64,000 nucleotides of DNA from Formosa agariphila KMM 3901 (GCF_000723205.1 NZ_HG315671.1:508851-572850); one strand, 5' to 3'; positions 26,535 through 36,790 are shown, counted from the first letter of the stretch. Made by a program: numbers and translations. Notes: generated from the letters alone by a model not told the origin.

Positions 26535-28445
26535 ATGCTTAACATTCATAATTTATCTATTTCATTTCAGGGTGAATATTTATTCGAAGAGATAACCTTT
26601 AAACTTGGTCAAGGAGACCGCGTAGGTTTAATTGGTAAAAATGGTGCCGGAAAATCTACCATGCTGAAAATTTTATCTAAAGATTTAGAACCAGATTCTG
26701 GTCAGATTTCTGCCGATAAAGATTTAAAAATAGGATTTTTAAGACAGGACATAGATTTTGTTTTAGGGCGAACCGTTTTAGAAGAAGCTTATCAGGCCTT
26801 TACAGAAATAAAGGAATTGGAAGCCAAAATGGAATATATAAACGAACAGTTTGTAAGCCGTACCGATTACGAGAGTGAAGCCTATCACCAATTAATGGTA
26901 GATTTAAACGATTTACAACACCAATACGAAATTATTGGAGGTTATAATTACCAAGGAAATACAGAACGTATATTACAAGGTTTAGGGTTTCAGCGTGAAG
27001 ATTTCGATAAACTTACAGATACATTTTCTGGAGGTTGGAGAATGCGTATAGAACTCGCAAAATTACTACTTCAAAATAACGATATTTTATTACTCGATGA
27101 GCCTACAAACCACTTAGATATTGAATCTATTATCTGGTTAGAAGGATTCTTAAAAAATTATCCAGGAGCAGTCGCTATAGTATCACACGATAAGATGTTT
27201 TTAGATAACGTTACCAATAGAACCATAGAAATTTCATTAGGTCGTATTTACGATTACCCGAAAGCCTATTCTCAATTCTTAGTGTTAAGACAGGAAATTA
27301 GAGACCAGCAAATCGCATCTCAGAAAAATCAGCAAAAGCAAATCGAGCAAACCGAAAAGCTTATTGAGAAATTCCGTGCCAAAGCATCTAAAGCAACCAT
27401 GGCACAATCGCTAATTAAAAAATTAGATAAGATTGATCGTATTGAAGTCGATGAAGATGATAACAGCGTCATGACCTTAAACTTCCCTGTTTCGGTGACA
27501 CCTGGAAAAGTGGTTGTAGAGGCTAACGATATTGTTAAAGAATATGGCGATAAGAAAGTGCTTCAAGGTGTTAGTTTACATATTGAACGCGATAGTAAGA
27601 CCGCTTTTGTTGGACAAAACGGACAAGGGAAATCGACACTTGCTAAAATTATAGTAGGTGAGTTAGAACACGAAGGCCACTTAAAACTAGGCCACAATGT
27701 ACAAATCGGGTATTTCGCACAAAATCAAGCAGAATATTTAGATGGTAATAAAACTGTTCTAGATACCATGATTGATGCTGCTAATGAAAAGAACAGAAGT
27801 AAAGTTCGTGATATTTTAGGATCTTTTTTATTTAGAGGAGAAGAAGCCGATAAGTACGTACGAGTATTATCTGGAGGGGAAAGAAACCGTTTAGCATTAG
27901 CTAAGTTAATGTTGCAGCCTTTTAATGTCTTGGTAATGGATGAGCCTACCAACCACTTAGATATTAAATCTAAAAACGTGCTTAAAGACGCTTTAAAGCG
28001 TTTTGAAGGGACTTTACTTTTAGTCTCTCACGATCGTGATTTTCTTCAGAATTTAACAGATAAAGTAGTCGAGTTTAAAGACCATAAATTAAAGGAGTAT
28101 TTAGGTGATGTCGATTTCTATTTAGAGGAGCGTAATGTTCAGAATCTAAGAGAAGTTGAAAAACGAAATGTAGTAAAAGAACAGCCAAAAGAAAAGAAAA
28201 CAGCAAGCTACGAAGATCAGAAAAAACTTAAATCTTTAAATAATAAGTTGAGTAAGATTGAATCTCAAATCAATGAGTTGGAGCGTGATGTGAAAAAATC
28301 CGATTTAGAATTGGCTAATAATTATGATGAAGTTTCTGCAAAACCAGACTTTTTCGACATATATAATAAGAAGAAAAAGAAGTTAACCGCACTAATGTCA
28401 TCATGGGAAGATGTGCAAATGGAAATCGAGGAATTTGAGTCTTAA
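26535..28445 (+). CDS. ABC-F family ATPase (Uup/YdiF/YheS type)
   Basis: Soluble protein with two ATP-binding cassettes and no membrane domain. ABC-F members act on the ribosome. 636 residues. First Walker A GKNGAGKS (about 36-43) with signature FSGGWRMR and Walker B LLLDEPTNHLD. Second Walker A GQNGQGKS with signature LSGGERNR and LVMDEPTNHLD. Between them is the P-site interaction linker, and the C-terminus is a coiled coil (about 555-630) as in Uup. Both sites look intact. It is likely a housekeeping translation factor, although resistance-type ABC-F proteins share this layout. Confidence 0.93.
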   Translation: MLNIHNLSISFQGEYLFEEITFKLGQGDRVGLIGKNGAGKSTMLKILSKDLEPDSGQISADKDLKIGFLRQDIDFVLGRTVLEEAYQAFTEIKELEAKMEYINEQFVSRTDYESEAYHQLMVDLNDLQHQYEIIGGYNYQGNTERILQGLGFQREDFDKLTDTFSGGWRMRIELAKLLLQNNDILLLDEPTNHLDIESIIWLEGFLKNYPGAVAIVSHDKMFLDNVTNRTIEISLGRIYDYPKAYSQFLVLRQEIRDQQIASQKNQQKQIEQTEKLIEKFRAKASKATMAQSLIKKLDKIDRIEVDEDDNSVMTLNFPVSVTPGKVVVEANDIVKEYGDKKVLQGVSLHIERDSKTAFVGQNGQGKSTLAKIIVGELEHEGHLKLGHNVQIGYFAQNQAEYLDGNKTVLDTMIDAANEKNRSKVRDILGSFLFRGEEADKYVRVLSGGERNRLALAKLMLQPFNVLVMDEPTNHLDIKSKNVLKDALKRFEGTLLLVSHDRDFLQNLTDKVVEFKDHKLKEYLGDVDFYLEERNVQNLREVEKRNVVKEQPKEKKTASYEDQKKLKSLNNKLSKIESQINELERDVKKSDLELANNYDEVSAKPDFFDIYNKKKKKLTALMSSWEDVQMEIEEFES

Positions 28446-28533
28446 AATCTAGTGCATTTCGTCGAATAATTTTGTCTTTAATCAGGAATTAAGTTAATAT
28501 TGTTATTCTAATAGTACATAACCTACTTAACCT

Positions 28534-29352
28534 ATGAAAGCAATTTTACTCTCAGTAATGTGCTTACTTGCTCCCCTTTTTGCCTCAGCGAGTATCCCAT
28601 TAAACGAAAAAAAAGCACTTGTTAATTTATATTATGCCACCGATGGCGAACATTGGAATATTCCTTGGGATTTAAACAGCCCTGTAGAACACTGGCATGG
28701 TGTAACCATTAGTGATGACCATGTGGTAGCACTTAATCTCCCTAGCAATAATTTAAAAGGGGAATTGCCTGCAAGTATTAGTGAATTAAGATATTTAAAA
28801 GTACTCAATTTAGCATCAAATAGATTGGGTGGAACAATACCAAGGTCTATTGGTACTTTAAGAGATTTAACAAGTTTAGAGTTATTTTTAAATGAGTTTG
28901 TAGGATTTTTACCTGTTGAAATAGGAAACCTTGACCAACTTGAGTTTTTAAGTTTATATCACAATAAATTTAAAGGGAATATACCATCTACGTTTGTCAA
29001 TTTAACTAAACTAGAAATCCTACAATTAGGAAGAAATCGTTTTTCAGGATACTTTCCAAAGCAATTATGTAACCTTAAAAACTTAGAACATTTAAGTTTA
29101 CATGATAATGAGTTTGAAGGTGATTTACCTGTAGAATTAGGCGAATTAAGCAACTTAGAAGAACTTATTATTACTAATAATAAATTTACTGGATATTTGC
29201 CAACTAGTATAGGAGACTTAAACAAGCTTAATATTTTTATGGTAAATAAAAATAACTTTAACAAAGAGTATTACAGTTTCCAAGATCATATGCCTAAAGG
29301 CTATTTATCTTTAGAAACAGAACCTGCTACAGTTATTACCGATCACAATTAA
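28534..29352 (+). CDS. Secreted leucine-rich-repeat protein
   Basis: 272 residues with a signal peptide (about 1-20, ending SASI) and an N-terminal cap (about 22-65, containing YYATDGEHWNIPW, the plant-like LRRNT pattern). About seven leucine-rich repeats of about 24 residues follow, with the plant-type consensus LxxLxxLxLxxNxFxGxLPxxI (about 68-250). There is no type IX sorting tail. It is likely a surface or periplasmic binding protein. The relatedness to plant receptor repeats is known in many Bacteroidota. Partner unknown. No operon neighbour is evident, since the next gene is 33 bases on but of unrelated type. Confidence 0.85.
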   Translation: MKAILLSVMCLLAPLFASASIPLNEKKALVNLYYATDGEHWNIPWDLNSPVEHWHGVTISDDHVVALNLPSNNLKGELPASISELRYLKVLNLASNRLGGTIPRSIGTLRDLTSLELFLNEFVGFLPVEIGNLDQLEFLSLYHNKFKGNIPSTFVNLTKLEILQLGRNRFSGYFPKQLCNLKNLEHLSLHDNEFEGDLPVELGELSNLEELIITNNKFTGYLPTSIGDLNKLNIFMVNKNNFNKEYYSFQDHMPKGYLSLETEPATVITDHN

Positions 29353-29385
29353 GAGGTTTAAAACGTAAATGTATATATTGCACAT

Positions 29386-29562
29386 ATGTACGAACACTTT
29401 TTTACATGTCCGCATTGTTGGGAAACCATATCTATGTTATTAGATACAGGAGTTGCTAAGCAAAAATATATTGAAGATTGTGAAGTCTGTTGTAATCCTT
29501 TAGAGATTTATACCGTTTTTTTAGAAGGTGAACTATCAGATTTTCAAGTGAATATAATTTGA
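29386..29562 (+). CDS. CPXCG-motif cysteine-rich small protein
   Basis: A 58-residue gene found by reading the gap: starts MYEHFFTCPHCWETISMLLD and ends FQVNII before a TGA at 29560-29562. Cysteines C8, C11, C32 and C35 form a zinc-ribbon arrangement (CPHC then CEVC), with an extra C36, matching the CPXCG cysteine-rich family. The usual glycine after the first pair is W here. Function is not known. It lies 33 bases after the LRR gene and just before the initiator tRNA. Confidence 0.8.
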   Translation: MYEHFFTCPHCWETISMLLDTGVAKQKYIEDCEVCCNPLEIYTVFLEGELSDFQVNII

Positions 29563-29586
29563 TTTAAAAGTTTTTCAAAATAATGC

Positions 29587-29616
29587 TTGGTATATCAAAA
29601 AAGGGTCGTATATTTG
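29587..29616 (+). promoter_or_regulatory. Promoter of the initiator tRNA
   Basis: TTG (29587-29589), 19-base spacer, TATATTTG (29609-29616), a perfect match with good spacing. The next gene downstream is the tRNA at 29690, so a leader of about 65 bases would be processed off. Confidence 0.7.
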
Positions 29617-29689
29617 CAGTCCGAAACAATTAGGTCAGTAGTTATGAACTGAGAGTTAAAAGCTAAGTTAGTTGTTTTAGGATTTATAT

Positions 29690-29762
<73 letters not shown>

Positions 29763-29772
29763 CTAAGTTTAC

Positions 29773-29803
29773 AAGGCTTCACAGAAATGTGAAGCCTTTT
29801 TTT
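29773..29803 (+). terminator. Terminator of the tRNA transcript
   Basis: Perfect 11-bp stem (29773-29783 with 29788-29798), GAAA tetraloop, T-run to 29803. Confidence 0.92.
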
Positions 29804-29966
29804 ATGTCTAATAATTTGAATACGTATCATAGATTTATGTCGCTATAATAAGGGAGAAGAGGGTTATTTGCTTATTTAAATAGAGCTAATTGTTATTCCT
29901 ATCACCTTTTAATGCTATGTGCACCCTTATTTTAATTAAATTTGATTTTCTCTACAAAACATACAA

Positions 29967-31586
29967 ATGCACAGAATTATCTTTTTAATTTTATTTATAT
30001 ACTGTAATGGAGGTTATTCCCAGACACCATCAGAGACTTTAATTGACAGCTTAAGCTTAACCCAGGATCCATTAAAAAAAATAGAACTATGTAAAACAAT
30101 TGCTGATGAACTTACAGATAGTGATTGGGAGAAGGCGATTATATACTTAGATTTTGCTGAAGAAGAAGCTCAGGATACAAAACATTCACAACTTAATTTA
30201 GCATCTGTTTATGTCGCAAAAGGAGAACTTTATGCCTCTAAAGATTTACTAGATATAGCTCTAGATTATTTTCTGAAAGCTCAAGAAATTTATAAAGCTA
30301 AAAATAATGAAGTTGAAGTTGTTAAAATTGAACATTATTTGGCTCTAATCTATGCACAATTTAATAATAAGGAAAAGGCACTTCATTACTTTTTTAAATT
30401 ATATGATTATCAAGTAAAAAATAATGATTCTATTAAGATAGTTAAGATTTTAAATAATATTGGAACGTTATATATAAAGGAGGATTTAGATTCTGCATTG
30501 TATTACTTTAATAAAGGAAAACAAATTGTTAGAACGTTAGACAATCATGACTTATTAGGGTACATTACAACTAATTTAGGACGAGTTTATAGCTTAAAAG
30601 GAGATACAATTCAGGCTAATACGTATTTTTCTAAAAGCATCAAGTTAACGCAAAATACTTCCAATAAGAAGTTTAAACTATTTGCATTTGGCGCTTATTC
30701 CAAATATAGTCTGCAAGAAAAACAGTATGATAGCACCATATATTACGCTAATAAAGCACTTGATTTAAATTCGGATAACGCATACAGTTTTAGTAATCAG
30801 AATACCACAAATATTTTGTCTAAGGCCTATGAAGGTAAAGGAGATTATAAAACGGCTGTACACTATTTTAAACGCTACGACCAAATCAGGGATAGTTTAA
30901 ATGTAGAAGAAAAGGCTGTTAATTTAGAGCGTATAAAATTAGATCAGGACTATAAAATTCGTTCTAAAATAAGTGCCTTAACGGAAGAAAAGAAACGGTT
31001 TAAACTTTACATTGCAGGTTTAATACTTCTGCTAGGTACATTAGTATTAGGAATGTTGTTAATTAGGTATAGAAATAGAAATATTAAAAGTCTGTTAGTA
31101 CAAGAACAGCTTAAAATTAAACATCAGGATTTACACCAAGATTTAGATTTAAAAAATAGAGAGCTTATTGGCAAAGCCATGACAGAAATCCATCGCAAAG
31201 AAATCTATAAAAATATCTTAACCGATTTAAAAGCAGTTAAATTAAAGGCTGTTAAAAAGGAAACCCAGCAAGCCATAGATGTCATTTTGCAAAAGCTTCA
31301 AAAAGATATGGATTCTGATATTTGGAAAGAATTCGAATTGAGTTTCGAACAAGTTCATAAATCTTTTTTTGAAAATTTAGCTTTACATCACCCCACTTTA
31401 ACCCCTAAAGATCGCAGACTTTGTGCGCTTCTGTTTATGGATTTAACTACTAAAGAAATTTCTCAAATAACAGGACAATCTTTTAAAACGGTCGAGAATT
31501 CACGTACCAGACTTCGTAAAAAATTGGAGTTAACTAATGAAAAAGTAAACCTTTCCACCTACCTGAATAGTCTATCAGTAAATTAA
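29967..31586 (+). CDS. TPR-containing membrane regulator with C-terminal HTH
   Basis: 539 residues. Signal-like N-terminus (about 1-18, ending GYSQT), TPR repeats (about 55-310), one membrane helix (about 347-367, YIAGLILLLGTLVLGMLLI), a coiled-coil linker, and a LuxR-like helix-turn-helix at about 490-525 (MDLTTKEISQITGQSFKTVE). The plan, periplasmic TPR sensor to cytoplasmic DNA-binding head through one helix, is common in Bacteroidota and implies a one-protein signalling route. Target genes are unknown. The neighbouring lipoprotein at 31756 is a candidate. A possible TAAATTTG -7 element lies at 29937-29944. Confidence 0.88.
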   Translation: MHRIIFLILFIYCNGGYSQTPSETLIDSLSLTQDPLKKIELCKTIADELTDSDWEKAIIYLDFAEEEAQDTKHSQLNLASVYVAKGELYASKDLLDIALDYFLKAQEIYKAKNNEVEVVKIEHYLALIYAQFNNKEKALHYFFKLYDYQVKNNDSIKIVKILNNIGTLYIKEDLDSALYYFNKGKQIVRTLDNHDLLGYITTNLGRVYSLKGDTIQANTYFSKSIKLTQNTSNKKFKLFAFGAYSKYSLQEKQYDSTIYYANKALDLNSDNAYSFSNQNTTNILSKAYEGKGDYKTAVHYFKRYDQIRDSLNVEEKAVNLERIKLDQDYKIRSKISALTEEKKRFKLYIAGLILLLGTLVLGMLLIRYRNRNIKSLLVQEQLKIKHQDLHQDLDLKNRELIGKAMTEIHRKEIYKNILTDLKAVKLKAVKKETQQAIDVILQKLQKDMDSDIWKEFELSFEQVHKSFFENLALHHPTLTPKDRRLCALLFMDLTTKEISQITGQSFKTVENSRTRLRKKLELTNEKVNLSTYLNSLSVN

Positions 31587-31755
31587 ATATAACTTTTTTT
31601 AAATTTATATTCATCTGTTAATCAGTATTTTAATTGTCATAAATGTGGTTATGTAGTGGTAGTGTTTAATTGTGTAAGTGTTTTTGTAATACTTCATTTC
31701 TTTTCGAATATTGGCTTGCATCATAAATTAGTCTAAAATGTAAATCAACCATACC

Positions 31756-32673
31756 ATGAATCGTAACGAAAAAACAATTAAAGTTCAGAATTTGGAATTA
31801 ATTTTGAAGGATACCTTTTTAAATAATAAAGTAATATTAAGCATAAGGGAAAAGATAGGTTCAATATTATGTTTAGCCTTTGCTTTAACATTATTTAATT
31901 GTGGATCAAGTACAACAGCAACAACTCAGAATACCACAGCAACCACCACCACTACAACTGTAGAAGCTAAAGACAAAGATATTAGCGATAATTTAGATTT
32001 AGAAGCTGTTGCTTCTGTGTTTGGTGAGTCTAAAGATTTAGAAGATTTCGAAAAAAGATTAAACAATCCCGAGACTAAAATCTCTAATTTAGATTTAAAC
32101 GAAGACGGTAAAGTAGATTACTTAAGAGTTGTAAGTTCTGATCAGGGTGATGACAAAGTAGTAACAATTCAATCTGTTTTGGCTAAAGATAAATTTCAAG
32201 ATGTAGCGACTATAGATGTTAAGAAAGAAAATACGAGTGTTCAGGTCATTGGGAATTCTAGTATCTATGGACCAAACTACTATATTTATCCTGTATATGG
32301 AGTAAATCCATTAATAATGGATTGGTTTTGGGGACCGTATTATTCGCCTTGGATTTCTCCTTTTTATTGGGGGTATTACCCACCGTATTTCCGTCCATGG
32401 GGGCCTTTCTCTCCATTTGCATATCATAATAATATAATTATACATGTGAATACTAAAAATGTGTATCATCATACTAATTTTGACCATCATCATGGTAATA
32501 TGAATAATAATCATAATAAAAATGATCATTTTTCAAATTCTGCCAAACAAACATTTCAACAACGAAATCCTGGAAATTATAATAAACATAGCTTAGATTT
32601 AAACCGTGGAGGTACGTTTACAAGATCTAATTTTGGAGGTGGATTTCATGGAGGTGGAGGTTTTAGGAGATAA
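31756..32673 (+). CDS. Uncharacterised lipoprotein with EF-hand-like site and His/Asn-rich tail
   Basis: 305 residues. A hydrophobic stretch ending in a lipobox-like LFNC sits at about residues 36-49, after an unusually long N-terminus. A shorter start using a non-ATG codon is possible but I cannot fix it. Then a Thr-rich linker, a domain with the calcium-type loop DLNEDGKVDYLRV (about 113-125), a Tyr/Pro/Trp-rich section (about 175-220), and a C-terminal tail rich in His, Asn and Gly (about 225-305). The family is unknown to me. It is likely exported and perhaps metal-binding. No operon partner is obvious. Confidence 0.65.
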   Translation: MNRNEKTIKVQNLELILKDTFLNNKVILSIREKIGSILCLAFALTLFNCGSSTTATTQNTTATTTTTTVEAKDKDISDNLDLEAVASVFGESKDLEDFEKRLNNPETKISNLDLNEDGKVDYLRVVSSDQGDDKVVTIQSVLAKDKFQDVATIDVKKENTSVQVIGNSSIYGPNYYIYPVYGVNPLIMDWFWGPYYSPWISPFYWGYYPPYFRPWGPFSPFAYHNNIIIHVNTKNVYHHTNFDHHHGNMNNNHNKNDHFSNSAKQTFQQRNPGNYNKHSLDLNRGGTFTRSNFGGGFHGGGGFRR

Positions 32674-33011
32674 TGACCTTAATGTAAACATGACTTTATT
32701 TCTATTTTAAAGTATGTAATAACTCCTTTAATTTTTAAAATTGAATTTAATCCTAAGACCAAGTATTTATCTTGTCCATTTAAATTCTTTTTTTAAAAGC
32801 ATCTTTTTAATCTATCTTTGATATGTTAAGGAAAACTTAAAATATGAGTAGCTTTAAGTACGATAATTCAAAAAATAAAATATTTTTATTGACAAATATT
32901 TTTTTAATTAATTGATTATTAGGTTCTTTAGTGGGAAATGTTTTTTGTGTTTCAAAAGAAATGCATGTTTTTTATACGTGTTAATCAATAACTATCAACC
33001 AATAACTAATT
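32674..33011. other. Intergenic region before the sulfatase island
   Basis: 338 bases, very A/T-rich. A TATCTTTG element occurs at 32813-32820 but without a TTG at the right distance. Small ATG-started readings here (for example 23 codons near 32843) are not convincing. No terminator-like hairpin found. Confidence 0.4.
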
Positions 33012-34301
33012 ATGAAACTAACGCTATTAAGAGTAATCGTGTTATCTGTATTTTGTCTTGTAACGTCAAATTCTTTTGCTCAGGACGCAACTAAATCAAC
33101 TAAAAAAGAAACCAAAGAGGCTAAGAAAGCAGCTAAAAAAGCGAAGAAGGAAGCTCCGCCAGAAAAAGGAACCATATACTTTTCGCCAGTACCAGTTATT
33201 GGTGCTAATCCTGCCTTTGGATTTATATACGGGGCAGGTGCCTCTGTGAGTGGTTTTTAGGGTGAACCTGAAACGACAAAAATTTCTAATGCCCTATTAG
33301 GTGTTGCATTTACCACTAAAAGTCAAACTATAATCACATTAAAATCTACTATTTATGGAGAAGATAATAATTTTATCGCATTAGGAGATATTAGATATTT
33401 ACAATCGTCTCAACCCACTTGGGGATTGGGAACGGGGCCACAAACGTCTAAACTGGCTTCAAATGATTTTGGTTTCGATGATGGTTCTATAGAAGGAAAT
33501 TCTGAAGCAGATATGCTAGAATTCAATTTCTTCCGTTTTTATCAAACTTATCTAAAGAAAGTGAGTGATAAAGGCTTTTATGTTGGTTTGGGATTACGCC
33601 TAGATTTCTTTAGTAAATTTGAAGACCAACTATTAGACCTAGACGCCGAAACTCCAGTGATTACGCCATTCTACGCTTACAACGAGCATTACGGATTTGA
33701 TCAAGATAAAAGTTCGTTAGTCGGACTATCTTTAAATGGAGTGTTAGACACTAGAGATAATGTAAACAATCCGTATAAAGGACGTTATGCTATGGCTACA
33801 TTTACAGTAAATCCAGAATTTTTAGGGAGCGACCAAAGTTCAACTCAATTGTGGTTAGAGTATCGCGATTATATTAATATTAAGGAAACCAATAACGATA
33901 TCATTGCAATTTGGTCTTATGCTAATCTTACAACTTCGGGAGATTTACCTTATATGAATTTACCTGCAATTGGGTGGGACCAATATTCTAAATCTGGAGA
34001 GCCGTATTCTCAAGGTCGTTTCCGTGGTCAGAATCTGTTATACTTAGGTGCAGAATACAGAAAACATCTTTATGGTTCTAAGAAAAACGACAGATTGCTA
34101 GGTATGGTGGTTTACGGTAACCTAACAACTGCAAGTGCAAAACAAAGTGACATTGGCTTATTAGAATATATAGAACCAGGTTATGGTTTGGGCTTACGTG
34201 TAAACATTAGTAAAAAAGCAAGAACAAATATTGGGATTGATTACGGATGGGGAAGTTATGGTTCTAAAGGGCTGTTTTTACGTCTAAACGAAAATTTCTA
34301 A
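33012..34301 (+). pseudogene. BamA/TamA-like outer-membrane barrel protein interrupted by one in-frame TAG
   Basis: One frame of 430 codons, broken by a single TAG at 33258-33260. The first part has a signal peptide (ending SFAQ), a Lys/Ala-rich linker and the start of the barrel (YFSPVPVIGANPAFGFIYGAGASVSGF). The frame continues after the stop as GEPETTKISNALLGVAF and runs to a typical barrel end, GLFLRLNENF. Reading TTG instead of TAG would give FLGEP at the junction, so one T-to-A change can explain the stop. It is a possible pseudogene, a suppressible stop or a sequence error. It is the first gene of the sulfatase island, where it would be an uptake barrel. Confidence 0.75.
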
Positions 34302-34331
34302 TACAATAATTATAACTAACCAATACTAATT

Positions 34332-36722
34332 ATGAAAAATTATTTAAGTCTTTTAACGGGAGTTGCTGTATTATTTGCAGTATCGTGTTCCGATAAAAAA
34401 GAGACTCTACCTACAGAAACATCTACTAATCAAACGACAAGCGGAGCTGTATTACCTTTCCCAGCTACGCCTATGGCTAGTGTGACTACGGCGAATATGA
34501 AGGACGCAAAAATGAAATGGCCGGACGAACCACAACGCTTGCCTAAAGATGCACCAAATGTTTTATTAGTACTTTTAGACGATGTAGGCTTCGGTATTTC
34601 TGAAACTATGGGAGGTGAAATTCATACTCCAAACTTCGATAGAATTGCTAAAGAAGGATTGTTATACAATACCTTTCATACCACGTCTATTTGTTCGCCA
34701 ACACGTGCGGCATTACTTACGGGGAGAAATCATACTCGCGTAAGTTCTGGAACCATTGCCGAGCGTGCCGTGGCTTTCGATGGTTACACCGGAATTATTC
34801 CTAAAACAGCTGCAACCATTCCGGAAATTTTAAAAGAATACGGGTATCATACATCGGCTTTCGGAAAATGGCACAACACGCCAGCTACAGAAACAACCAT
34901 GATGGGACCTAAAAATCACTGGCCAAATGCTTATGGTTTCGAACATTTTTATGGTTTTTTAGGTGGAGAAACCTCTCAATGGGAACCGCGTTTAACACTT
35001 AATTACGACCATATAGAACCGCCTCACGACGAGGATTATCATTTAACCGAAGACTTAGCAAAACAAGCTTTGAATTGGATAGATAATAGTCGTGCATTTT
35101 CTCCAGACAAACCCTTTTTTATGTACTGGGCTCCTGGAGGGGTTCATGGGCCACAGCACGTTGCTAGCGAATGGGCAGATAAATACAAAGGTAAATTTGA
35201 CGAAGGTTGGGACGCCTACAGAGAACGTGTTTTTAAACGTCAGCTTGAGATGGGAATTATTCCAGAAGGCACAACATTAACGCCTCGTGATAGTACTTTA
35301 AACGGATGGGCAGATATTCCAGAAGACCAGCGTGCATTTCAAATTAGGTTAATGGAAGTTTTTGCAGGTTTTGTAGAACATACAGATACACAGGTGGGTA
35401 AAATACTTGACGGATTAGAAGACCGTGGTTTAAAAGAGAATACCATTGTTATTTATATTTTCGGAGATAATGGTTCTAGTGCCGAAGGACAGAATGGTTC
35501 CATTTCAGAATTATTGGCTCAAAACAATATTCCTAATACCGTGGAGCAACAAATTGCTGCCCTAGAAAAAGTAGGTGGTATCGACGCTTTAGGTTCTCCT
35601 CATACAGATAATATGTATCATGCAGGATGGGCATGGGCAGGAAGCACACCTTTTAAAGGAACAAAATTAATGGGAAGCTATTTTGGAGGGACACGGAACC
35701 CCATGGCTATCTCTTGGCCAAAAGGTATTAAGCACGACGGTGCAATACGCACGCAGTTTCATCACGTTATAGATATTGCACCTACTCTATATACTATTTT
35801 AGGGATTCCTCACCCTGAAGAGGTACATGGCTATAAGCAACAAAAAATGGATGGGATTAGTTTAGCATATACTTTTAATGATGCAACGGCGAATGGACAA
35901 AAGGAAGAACAGTTTTTCGATAATAATGCCAGCCGAGCAATTTATAAAGACGGATGGATGGCCTCTACTTTTGGTCCGCTAATTCCTTGGAATACGCCTG
36001 CTTCGGTAAGCCGTATTAAGAATTGGGACATGGATAATGATGTTTGGGAGTTATATAAACTAGACGACGATTTTTCTCAAGCTCATGATTTAGCAAAAGA
36101 AAATCCTGAAAAATTAGAAGCTCTTAAAAAAGACTTTTTAGCCTTAGCAGAAGATAATAAAGATTTTCCAATAGGTGCAGGAAACTGGTTGCGTACACAT
36201 CCAAAAGATATTCGTAAACCACCCTACAAAGAATGGAATTTTAGCCAAACCACACAGCGTATGCCTGAATTTAATGCTCCAGGTATTGGTAGAGAAAACA
36301 ATACGGTAACTGTAGATTTGGAAATAGGAAACAAAGCTAATGGTGTGCTGTATTGTGTTGGTGGTGCTGGTGGAGGTATTACCCTTTATATGGAAAATGG
36401 TATCTTAAAATATGAGTATAATATGTTGCTTATTGAAAATTATTCAGGGCAAAGTGCTCAGCCACTTGCTAAGGGTAAACATAAACTAGTGATTAATACC
36501 CAAGTGAAAGGTCCGGCACAAGCAGGAACAGTCAATATTAGTGTAGATGGGAATAAGGTTATAAATGTGTCCTTAAACCGTACCGTACCATTGGCATTTA
36601 CTGCTACCGAAACGTTCGATGTTGGCGTAGATTTAGGCTCGCCAGTTTCTTACGATTATTATAAAAAGCGTCCATTTAAATTTGATGGGATTATTGAAAA
36701 TGTCCACGTTAAATTAAATTAA
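34332..36722 (+). CDS. Sulfatase (arylsulfatase-like), lipoprotein
   Basis: 796-residue sulfuric-ester hydrolase. Lipobox AVSC with acylated C19. Catalytic signature C121-S-P-T-R, where the cysteine must be oxidised to formylglycine. N-terminal metal ligands are in LLVLLDDVGFG, and the FGDNGSS segment supplies the second metal group. A C-terminal beta-rich domain (about 620-796) resembles large arylsulfatases. It is similar along its whole length to the gene at 37815 and they are evidently duplicates. Substrate unknown, but the lipoprotein form suggests action in the periplasm or at the cell surface. No maturase gene is in the window. Confidence 0.93.
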   Translation: MKNYLSLLTGVAVLFAVSCSDKKETLPTETSTNQTTSGAVLPFPATPMASVTTANMKDAKMKWPDEPQRLPKDAPNVLLVLLDDVGFGISETMGGEIHTPNFDRIAKEGLLYNTFHTTSICSPTRAALLTGRNHTRVSSGTIAERAVAFDGYTGIIPKTAATIPEILKEYGYHTSAFGKWHNTPATETTMMGPKNHWPNAYGFEHFYGFLGGETSQWEPRLTLNYDHIEPPHDEDYHLTEDLAKQALNWIDNSRAFSPDKPFFMYWAPGGVHGPQHVASEWADKYKGKFDEGWDAYRERVFKRQLEMGIIPEGTTLTPRDSTLNGWADIPEDQRAFQIRLMEVFAGFVEHTDTQVGKILDGLEDRGLKENTIVIYIFGDNGSSAEGQNGSISELLAQNNIPNTVEQQIAALEKVGGIDALGSPHTDNMYHAGWAWAGSTPFKGTKLMGSYFGGTRNPMAISWPKGIKHDGAIRTQFHHVIDIAPTLYTILGIPHPEEVHGYKQQKMDGISLAYTFNDATANGQKEEQFFDNNASRAIYKDGWMASTFGPLIPWNTPASVSRIKNWDMDNDVWELYKLDDDFSQAHDLAKENPEKLEALKKDFLALAEDNKDFPIGAGNWLRTHPKDIRKPPYKEWNFSQTTQRMPEFNAPGIGRENNTVTVDLEIGNKANGVLYCVGGAGGGITLYMENGILKYEYNMLLIENYSGQSAQPLAKGKHKLVINTQVKGPAQAGTVNISVDGNKVINVSLNRTVPLAFTATETFDVGVDLGSPVSYDYYKKRPFKFDGIIENVHVKLN

Positions 36723-36735
36723 GATTGAAACAGTA

Positions 36736-36765
36736 AAAAAGATGTGTCTCTGGATACATCTTTTT
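36736..36765 (+). terminator. Terminator after the first sulfatase
   Basis: 13-bp stem (36736-36748 with 36753-36765, one G-U pair), TCTG loop and T-run, 13 bases after the stop. Confidence 0.75.
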
Positions 36766-36790
36766 ATATTTTATATAAACAACTGATTAC

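Noticed and set aside
32813-32820. TATCTTTG as the promoter of the BamA-like/sulfatase island
   Set aside because: Good -7 match, but it lies about 190 bases upstream and has no TTG at the proper spacing.
32912-33094. 60-codon reading upstream of the BamA-like gene
   Set aside because: It overlaps the signal peptide of the 33012 frame in another frame, and has a Cys/Phe-rich random composition.
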